A DNA stretch of 11,120 nucleotides from Chloroflexota bacterium (lineage in GTDB: Bacteria; Chloroflexota; Dehalococcoidia; UBA2979). The stretch covers positions 1-11,120 of the forward strand of contig PBOW01000031.1 in assembly GCA_002725365.1 (NCBI GenBank). Reading direction: 5' to 3'. The stretch's first letter is position 1, and each line of letters starts with the position of its first letter. The notes below the pieces were generated by a model. The model was not told the origin of the DNA. It ran no database searches and saw only the letters and a list, made by a program, of their open reading frames with translations. The position numbers and the translations under genes are program-made. Positions 6,181-11,120 of this stretch are shown here, piece by piece.

Positions 6181-8660
6181 ATAACGATGTTGAGAAGGCG
6201 ATTTTCCACATAGATTACTCGACGAATTTCAGAATCCTTGATAATTTGCCTGATCTGCTCGTTCGAGATGGCGATCTGTAGAGCATCATCCTCAGTAGTT
6301 CCGGTTGGCAAAGTAATCTTGGAGCGGACTTTGCCATTAATTTGGACTGGTATTTCAATTTCGTCTACGATCATGGCCTCTTGGTCAGGCTTCGGCCAAT
6401 TTTCGAGATGTACCGATGTCGAATGTCCTTTTGTGGCCCAGAGCTCTTCCGTTATATGCGGGGCTATTGGGGCCAAGAGTCGAAGTAATGTTTTTATGGA
6501 TTCTTCGTATAAATCGTTCGATAGGTCTCGACGATCGAGACACGCTGTGAGATGGTTTGTGAGCTCCATAAGAGCGGCAACGGCAGTATTGAATGACTTG
6601 GATTCAAAGTCGTCAGTAACTTTCTGAATTGTCTGATTTACAATCCTGGATGCCTCTTGATCACCAGAGCTTGAATTGTTTACGTAGCCAGTCACGCCAA
6701 GGGTCCAGATTCGATTAAGCCATCTCGAGACTCCTACGATTCCTTCCGAATAAGGCCCTCCACTTTCCCACGGTCCAAGGAAAGCTAAGTGAGATCGAAA
6801 CGCATCAGTTCCCCAGCGATCAACTATTTCATCGGGTGCTACAACATTGCCTCTGCTTTTTGACATTCTTTGACCATCAGTGCCTAGGACTTGTCCCTGC
6901 GCAAAGTAATTTGTGAACGGTTCTTTCCCTGAAAGGATTCCGATGTCTCGCCCAAATTTGTGAAAAAATCTCGCATAGAGAAGGTGCATCACGGCATGCT
7001 CTGCGCCCCCGGTATATTGATCCACTGTCGGCCAATGTTTGTTTGCTTCGGTTCCGACCGGGGCCTCGTGATTATTTGGGTCTGTGTATCGATATACATA
7101 CCAGGAAGAACACATAAAGGTGTCCATTGTGTCAGTTTCACGCTCGGCGGAATTACCACACTGTGGACATTGCACATTTACGAACTCTTGAGATAGTCCT
7201 AAAGGACTTTGTCCAGTTGGAAGAAACTCCACGTCTTTCGGGAGAGTTACCGGTAGATCGCTCTCTGGGACCGGTACCACGCCACATTGTCCACAATGGA
7301 TCATAGGAATTGGTGCACCCCAGTATCTTTGTCTCGATATTAACCAGTCTCGTATTCGGTACTGAGTTTTCTTCGTTCCGATACCTTGCTCTTCCAAATG
7401 GTCAGTAACTATACCAACGGCTGCCTTCGAAGGAGTCCCCGAAAATACGCCGGAGTTGACCAATGATCCTTCCCCAACAAATGCTTCATCTAATTCTTTT
7501 TGATCCCATTCAGGAGGTGCGATAACCACCGTTATGGGCAGATCGTACTTTTTAGCGAAAGCAAAGTCACGTTCATCGTGAGCGGGAACCGCCATGATCG
7601 CACCAGTCCCATAGCTCGCGAGTACGTAATCAGCAATCCAGATAGGCACTTTTTCTTGATTCAGTGGGTTGACACAATATGCACCAGTGAACACACCTGT
7701 TTTCTCTCGCACAGTAGATTGACGTTCGATTTCTGTGGCTTTACTGGCTTCATCCTGGTAGGCGCGAACTACAGTCCGATATTCATCGGTTGTTACTTTC
7801 TCCACAAGTGGATGCTCCGGTGCCAGAACCATGAATGTGACTCCAAACAGGGTATCCGGACGAGTTGTATAGACAGTGAGTTCCGTCTCATCTTGCTGAG
7901 GAACTAACTCAAATCGCACCTCTGCACCTTCAGATTTACCAATCCAATTTTCCTGCATTCTCAGAACGGATTGAGGCCAGTTCATATCCGAGAAATCAAG
8001 TAATTCGTCAGCATAATCAGTAATTTTAAATAACCATTGTGGCATCAACCGCTGTGACACGGTGCTATCACATCGCTCACAAGCACCATCACCTACGACT
8101 TGCTCGTTGGCAAGCGTCGTCTGGCACTTTGGGCACCAATTCGCCAGGGCTTCGCTCCGATAAGCGAGATCATTCTTGTACAGTTGTAGGAACCACCACT
8201 GAGTCCATTTATAATATTCAGGGTCCGAACTATTAATCTCCCTTGACCAATCAAACATCGCGCCCATTCGCTTTAACTGCTCTTTCATACGTTCGATGTT
8301 TGCTGTCGTCCAGTCCTGCGGATGTATCCCTCTCTGGATCGCAGCATTTTCTGCAGGCAGTCCGAAGGCATCAAATCCCATTGGAAAAAGGACGTTGTAA
8401 CCGTTCATTCTGTAAAATCGTGCCAACATATCTGAGGGTGCCATTGCCCACCAATGACCGATATGAAGATCACCTGACGGATAGGGGAGCATTGTCACAT
8501 GATACCGATTACGTTTTCCCTCGATCTGGTCGGGCGTCTCATAGAGAGTGTGATCTTGCCAGTGTTTTTGCCATTTTGGTTCTATTTCACCCGGAGAATA
8601 TTGAGGTAAATTTGTCCGCGAAGGCTGATAACCACCTGATGTGTCAGAGTTAGAATCCAT
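6177..8660 (-). CDS. leuS: Leucyl-tRNA synthetase
   Basis: Charges tRNA-Leu and edits mischarged tRNA; class I synthetase, cytoplasmic. The 827-residue product is full length for a bacterial LeuRS. It carries HIGH at 66-69 and RMSKS (the KMSKS motif) at 598-602. The CP1 editing domain spans about 245-420, with TTRPDTLFG near 265-273 and the conserved Asp in DERD at 362-365. There are two cysteine pairs for zinc at C176/C179 with C194/C197, and another four cysteines at 456, 459, 498 and 501. A C-terminal domain follows the anticodon-binding helices. ATG 8660 was chosen because AAGAG lies 9 nt upstream. ATG 8669 is in frame, adding three residues, but abuts that same sequence. No T-box antitermination signature is visible in the short upstream region. 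Its stop overlaps that of the convergent coiled-coil gene. Confidence 0.97.
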   Translation of the reverse strand: MDSNSDTSGGYQPSRTNLPQYSPGEIEPKWQKHWQDHTLYETPDQIEGKRNRYHVTMLPYPSGDLHIGHWWAMAPSDMLARFYRMNGYNVLFPMGFDAFGLPAENAAIQRGIHPQDWTTANIERMKEQLKRMGAMFDWSREINSSDPEYYKWTQWWFLQLYKNDLAYRSEALANWCPKCQTTLANEQVVGDGACERCDSTVSQRLMPQWLFKITDYADELLDFSDMNWPQSVLRMQENWIGKSEGAEVRFELVPQQDETELTVYTTRPDTLFGVTFMVLAPEHPLVEKVTTDEYRTVVRAYQDEASKATEIERQSTVREKTGVFTGAYCVNPLNQEKVPIWIADYVLASYGTGAIMAVPAHDERDFAFAKKYDLPITVVIAPPEWDQKELDEAFVGEGSLVNSGVFSGTPSKAAVGIVTDHLEEQGIGTKKTQYRIRDWLISRQRYWGAPIPMIHCGQCGVVPVPESDLPVTLPKDVEFLPTGQSPLGLSQEFVNVQCPQCGNSAERETDTMDTFMCSSWYVYRYTDPNNHEAPVGTEANKHWPTVDQYTGGAEHAVMHLLYARFFHKFGRDIGILSGKEPFTNYFAQGQVLGTDGQRMSKSRGNVVAPDEIVDRWGTDAFRSHLAFLGPWESGGPYSEGIVGVSRWLNRIWTLGVTGYVNNSSSGDQEASRIVNQTIQKVTDDFESKSFNTAVAALMELTNHLTACLDRRDLSNDLYEESIKTLLRLLAPIAPHITEELWATKGHSTSVHLENWPKPDQEAMIVDEIEIPVQINGKVRSKITLPTGTTEDDALQIAISNEQIRQIIKDSEIRRVIYVENRLLNIVI

Positions 8661-8712
8661 GGTTTGCATCTCTTAGTTGGTGATCCGTTGTTCGTCTATC
8701 TCGTGGCTCCTG

Positions 8713-8729
8713 ATACAGTACAACTGTAT
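8713..8729. promoter_or_regulatory. Perfect 7-bp inverted repeat between divergent leuS and the small membrane-protein gene
   Basis: ATACAGT-ACA-ACTGTAT is a 17-bp operator-like palindrome, 53 bp upstream of leuS and 69 bp upstream of the small gene. A plus-strand TATAGA (8734-8739) just beyond it could be a -10 box, though no matching -35 box is clear. Its location suits a dimeric repressor controlling one or both divergent genes, but a chance AT-rich palindrome cannot be excluded. Confidence 0.35.
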
Positions 8730-8798
8730 ACCGTATAGAGAAAGTTTACTGGCGGAAGAACCAACAGCGTTGCTGGATTTAAGATTAGGAGCCCGGAA

Positions 8799-8972
8799 TT
8801 GCTTAATGTGTTGCTGGGGTTGATGGGTGGACATCTTTTAGGCCTTATAGTGTTCTCATTTTTTATCAGGAAATCTGTATCCACAGAGAGTAAACAAAGG
8901 CTCGCAAAGCTGCTGTTGATTTATAGCGCACTTGCCGCTCCGCTTGCGATAGGCATTGTTGTAGTGGCCTAG
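8799..8972 (+). CDS. Small two-helix membrane protein, 57 residues
   Basis: A short frame starts at TTG 8799 with AGGAG at 8787-8791, exactly 7 nt upstream, and ends at TAG 8970-8972. The product has a hydrophobic N-terminal helix (about residues 2-23, with GLMGGHLLGLIVFSFF), a short polar turn (RKSVSTESKQR) and a second hydrophobic helix (about 36-57, with LLLIYSALAAPLAIG) ending at Ala57. The turn carries net positive charge and so is probably cytoplasmic, putting both ends outside. I recognise no family. Support comes from the well-placed Shine-Dalgarno, the coherent two-helix pattern, and the way the frame fills the gap exactly to the stop of the converging ankyrin gene. It is easily missed because it is short and has a TTG start. 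An ATG at 8823 is possible but would cut into the first helix. No function can be assigned. Confidence 0.62.
   Translation: MLNVLLGLMGGHLLGLIVFSFFIRKSVSTESKQRLAKLLLIYSALAAPLAIGIVVVA
8969..8972. other. Overlapping stop codons of convergent genes (CTAG)
   Basis: The palindrome CTAG supplies TAG to both strands: 8970-8972 for the small membrane protein and 8971-8969 for the ankyrin protein. The two genes overlap by 4 bp, with no intergenic terminator. Confidence 0.65.
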
Positions 8973-9595
8973 CCGGGCGCGATTATATTTTTTAAATCAG
9001 TGGAGTCTGTAAGATCCGCAGCGGTATTACCGTAGTTGTCGAGACTTTGAGCATCACTGCCAGCCTCCACGAGAAATGTAATCTCTTCTTGATGTTCGTT
9101 AGCCGTCGCAATGTGTAAAGCGGTCAAACCCTCATCGGTGGCCGAATTGATATCTGCTCCTGCATCTAGGAATGCCTGCAATACAGCTACGGGTGCATCT
9201 ATTGCAGCACAAAGAAATGGAGTCCAGCCTCCATCCGCCTTTGCAGAAGGATCTGCTCCGAATTGGAGTAAGCCACCAATCAGATCTGGACGCTTTCTAT
9301 CGACTGCTTGATACAGGGGTGTGAATCCTCCTGCAATTCGTGCTTCCGTATCTGCACCGTTTTGTAGCAACTCGGTCAAATATTCCTCATCACCACGATC
9401 GACGGCTATATGAATTTCGTCCCATTCTTCTTTTGGTTCGACAGCATAATCTTCGGATCTGCGGTCAGTGTCATCTTCGTTGAACTCACCCAGATCATCA
9501 GTGATATTAAATTCTGGCACGGGCCGACGGCTCATGAAAAATAGTGCCGCACCCGTGGAGAAGGCCAGCATTGTGAGCCCAAGAAACTTTAACAT
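8969..9595 (-). CDS. Membrane-anchored ankyrin-repeat protein
   Basis: This 208-residue protein begins with a hydrophobic anchor (residues 4-21, LGLTMLAFSTGAALFF) followed by RR. A strongly acidic linker spans about 29-60. Four ankyrin repeats follow with an exact 33-residue period, their TPL/TAL-type cores starting at 91, 124 and 157, with a first, more divergent repeat at 57-86. A fifth incomplete unit begins near 189 and probably caps the stack. Ankyrin repeats mediate protein-protein contacts, so the partner is unknown. If the anchor is an uncleaved signal, the repeats lie outside the cytoplasmic membrane. ATG 9595 has AGGAGAGAG upstream. It lies 72 nt after crcB on the same strand, so co-transcription is possible. 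No catalytic domain is present. Confidence 0.85.
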   Translation of the reverse strand: MLKFLGLTMLAFSTGAALFFMSRRPVPEFNITDDLGEFNEDDTDRRSEDYAVEPKEEWDEIHIAVDRGDEEYLTELLQNGADTEARIAGGFTPLYQAVDRKRPDLIGGLLQFGADPSAKADGGWTPFLCAAIDAPVAVLQAFLDAGADINSATDEGLTALHIATANEHQEEITFLVEAGSDAQSLDNYGNTAADLTDSTDLKNIIAPG

Positions 9596-9667
9596 TTTTT
9601 CTCTCTCCTAACATCGAATGATCAGGCTACCTCACGGTTAGGTAAATCGCACTCCCAGAATGTGGAC

Positions 9668-10039
9668 TTATATTTGGCGGCCAACAGACAATCCAAACAC
9701 AATGGCCAAGAGCCCGAGTGCGATCGTCGCGCTGAGAAGAATTATCGCCCAGGCAATTTTCTCAACTTCTGCCTGAAGGACTATATCCAGCATGTAAGTG
9801 GAAAATGTGGTGAAGCCTCCAAATAAACCGACGGCCACACCCGCTGTGATCGTTTTTGGTATGTTGGTTCGAGATTCGACATATCCGAAGAATAATCCCG
9901 ATCCCAACGAACCCATAGTATTTACTAAGAAAGTAGTGATCCCCATGGAATTAAGTGTTTCTGAGAAGAGTTGTCCGGACGAATAACGAAGTACAGCTCC
10001 CAGAGCCCCACCAATTGCTACACTAAGCAGAATGACCAT
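9668..10039 (-). CDS. crcB: Fluoride channel CrcB/FluC
   Basis: Exports fluoride through a dual-topology dimer of four-helix subunits in the cytoplasmic membrane. The 123-residue product has the family's typical size. The N-terminal GGALGAVLRY is at 10-19. The polar-track Asn40 lies in TTFLVNTMGSLGSG, and the signature GGFTTFSTY at 74-82 lines the pore. Helix four occupies the C-terminus. ATG 10039 gives a normal CrcB N-terminus. The frame is open 41 codons further to ATG 10162, but that extension would cover the whole divergent promoter region and the start of the dehydrogenase gene, and it is not CrcB-like. ATG 10039 has no clear Shine-Dalgarno. Only one crcB copy is visible, fitting a homodimer unless a partner lies elsewhere. 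I see no fluoride riboswitch in the upstream 115 bp. Confidence 0.9.
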   Translation of the reverse strand: MVILLSVAIGGALGAVLRYSSGQLFSETLNSMGITTFLVNTMGSLGSGLFFGYVESRTNIPKTITAGVAVGLFGGFTTFSTYMLDIVLQAEVEKIAWAIILLSATIALGLLAIVFGLSVGRQI

Positions 10040-10155
10040 GCGGAAATTGTAAGGGTGATCAGTCGGCTCGCGCGTTTCGTGAATCCGTGCGATGCTCCTA
10101 ACCGTTAGATTACGCAAGTGAGTAATTTGAAACACGAACATAAAAGGGGGGAAAT
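10040..10155. promoter_or_regulatory. Divergent intergenic region between crcB and the dehydrogenase
   Basis: About 115 bp must contain the promoters for both genes. I see the dehydrogenase Shine-Dalgarno at its right end, but no convincing -35/-10 pairs, palindromes or riboswitch-like structure. The minus strand happens to be open across it, which I read as chance. Confidence 0.4.
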
Positions 10156-11070
10156 ATGACATTGGATTTTACCGGAAGAGTAGCCATTGTCACCGGAGCA
10201 GGGAATGGACTAGGTAGGTCCTACGCCCTGGAGCTAGCTAGTCGCGGTGCAAAAGTGCTGGTTAATGATCTTGGTGGCGACATTTTTGGAACTGGTGACG
10301 ACGCTGCACCTGCGCAGAAAGTAGTCGATGAAATAACGGCAGCTGGTGGTGAGGCTCTTCCTAACCTCGGATCGGTCTCTGATTACGACAATGGGCTGGA
10401 GATGGTCAGGCAGTGTATGGATGCCTGGGGTCGAGTCGATGTTGTTGTTACGAACGCTGGAATTCTACGTGACAAAGCAATGCATAACATCAGTGAAGAG
10501 GACTGGGACATTATTTTCGATGTTCACATGAAGGGTACTTATGCCGTCTTGCACCACGTTTGGCCGGTATTTCGCCAGCAAGGCTATGGCCGGGTAGTTC
10601 TCACCTCCTCTTCAAGTGGAATTTGGGGGAACTTCGGGCAGGCAAACTATGGGGCTGCAAAAGCCGCAAATCTTGGTTTGATGAATGTCCTGAAGCAAGA
10701 AGGACTTAAGTACAACGTAACGGTAAACACTCTTATGCCTGGAGCCGGGACAAGACTGACAGCAACGGTGATGGATGAGGAACGGCTCGAGCAGATGAAG
10801 CCCGAATTTGTCACTCCAGCAGTGGTGTACATGTGTTCAGAAGAAAACAAGGATTCCGGCATGATGATCGAAGCTGGTGCTGGCAACTTTAATCGGGCCG
10901 TAGTCGTCAAGGGACCGGGTATTGAATTTGGAACTGATTCTCTGCCAAGTGTTGAATGGGTACATGAGAATTGGTCTAGTATTACGAGCTTAGAAGGTGC
11001 CACTGCAATGTGGAACGGGCGTCAGACCGTAGATGAGTTCAACGCGTCAGATGCTCCTCTTAAAGGATAA
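10156..11070 (+). CDS. Short-chain dehydrogenase, MFE-2/HSD17B4-type 3-hydroxyacyl-CoA dehydrogenase
   Basis: Probably oxidises the 3-hydroxyl of a fatty acyl-CoA or a sterol or bile-acid-like CoA ester with NAD+. The 304-residue protein has the classical SDR layout. TGAGNGLG at 13-20 is the cofactor loop, and Asp38 in VNDLGG favours NAD over NADP. NAG is at 100-102 and serines at 151-154. The catalytic YxxxK is Y165/K169 in ANYGAAK. The phrases RGAKVLVNDLGG, NAGILRDKAM and SGIWGNFGQANYGAAK closely resemble the dehydrogenase half of peroxisomal multifunctional enzyme type 2. The C-terminal 70 residues go beyond the basic SDR fold, but no hydratase or SCP2 domain is attached, so a partner hydratase would be encoded elsewhere. 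ATG 10156 has a GGGGG Shine-Dalgarno. The exact substrate cannot be told from sequence alone. Confidence 0.87.
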   Translation: MTLDFTGRVAIVTGAGNGLGRSYALELASRGAKVLVNDLGGDIFGTGDDAAPAQKVVDEITAAGGEALPNLGSVSDYDNGLEMVRQCMDAWGRVDVVVTNAGILRDKAMHNISEEDWDIIFDVHMKGTYAVLHHVWPVFRQQGYGRVVLTSSSSGIWGNFGQANYGAAKAANLGLMNVLKQEGLKYNVTVNTLMPGAGTRLTATVMDEERLEQMKPEFVTPAVVYMCSEENKDSGMMIEAGAGNFNRAVVVKGPGIEFGTDSLPSVEWVHENWSSITSLEGATAMWNGRQTVDEFNASDAPLKG

Positions 11071-11110
11071 TTTGACGTCATAAAACACAAAATGTGTGAA
11101 CAAAAAAAGC

Positions 11111-11116
11111 GAGGAG
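11111..11116 (+). promoter_or_regulatory. Possible Shine-Dalgarno of a gene beyond the right edge
   Basis: GAGGAG lies 4 nt before the end of the window, 40 nt after the dehydrogenase stop and on the same strand. A start codon just outside the window would be well placed, which would make the dehydrogenase the first or middle gene of an operon. Confidence 0.4.
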
Positions 11117-11120
11117 CTTA

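Noticed and set aside
6238..8653. Several plus-strand open frames opposite leuS.
   Set aside because: They lie antisense to a clear, full-length synthetase and show no protein family features; they are by-products of its codon composition.
8661..8798. T-box leader controlling leuS.
   Set aside because: The region is short, and I find no T-box core sequence or specifier-stem arrangement on the minus strand.
9596..9667. TACCT-7-AGGTA hairpin between crcB and the ankyrin gene as a terminator.
   Set aside because: A 5-bp stem with a 7-nt loop and no U tract is too weak to call.
10040..10155. Fluoride riboswitch upstream of crcB.
   Set aside because: No stretch resembles the conserved GGNGAUGG opening or the pseudoknot layout of that RNA.
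10040..10162. A 41-codon N-terminal extension of CrcB starting at ATG 10162.
   Set aside because: It would overlap the start of the divergent dehydrogenase and consume the whole promoter region; CrcB proteins normally start just before the GGALGAVLRY segment.
11085..11097. ACACA-AAA-TGTGT inverted repeat after the dehydrogenase as a terminator.
   Set aside because: The stem is only 5 bp and half A:U, with no U tract after it. The following poly-A is on the coding strand, and a Shine-Dalgarno for another gene comes right behind.

Overview
The window looks like a piece of a chromosome from a member of the Chloroflexota, perhaps a marine SAR202 or Dehalococcoidia-like lineage. The reasons are the greA-lysS pair, the rsmD-coaD-coiled-coil run, a membrane-anchored GH18-like protein with a long Thr/Pro tail, and moderate GC content. 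This placement is inferred from gene style; no marker gene here proves it. Nearly all of the sequence is coding, and no rRNA, tRNA, CRISPR array or transposase was found.

Layout, left to right. (1) Positions 1-100 form a perfect inverted repeat that replaces the 3' end of lysS, most likely a fold-back artefact at a contig edge. (2) A minus-strand pair, greA then lysS, is separated by only 6 nt. (3) A divergent intergenic region of about 215-340 bp leads into a plus-strand cluster: a GH18-like membrane-anchored protein, rsmD (16S rRNA methylation), coaD (CoA synthesis) and a hendecad coiled-coil protein. (4) leuS lies on the minus strand, and its stop codon overlaps the stop of the coiled-coil gene. 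(5) Divergent from leuS is an easily missed 57-residue two-helix membrane protein with a TTG start and a well-placed Shine-Dalgarno. Its stop shares a CTAG with the stop of the next gene. (6) A minus-strand pair follows: crcB/fluC (fluoride export) then a membrane-anchored ankyrin-repeat protein. (7) A plus-strand short-chain dehydrogenase resembles the 3-hydroxyacyl-CoA dehydrogenase part of MFE-2. A Shine-Dalgarno-like sequence at the right edge suggests another gene just beyond.

Most genes are housekeeping functions: translation (lysS, leuS, rsmD), transcription elongation (greA), CoA supply (coaD) and fatty acid or sterol side-chain metabolism (the dehydrogenase). I do not see an obvious new multi-gene system. 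The points most worth a second look are a GreA-family protein lacking both canonical catalytic acids, the degenerate GH18-like protein and its possible ATT start, the small membrane protein, the hendecad repeats, and the two convergent gene pairs with overlapping stop codons.
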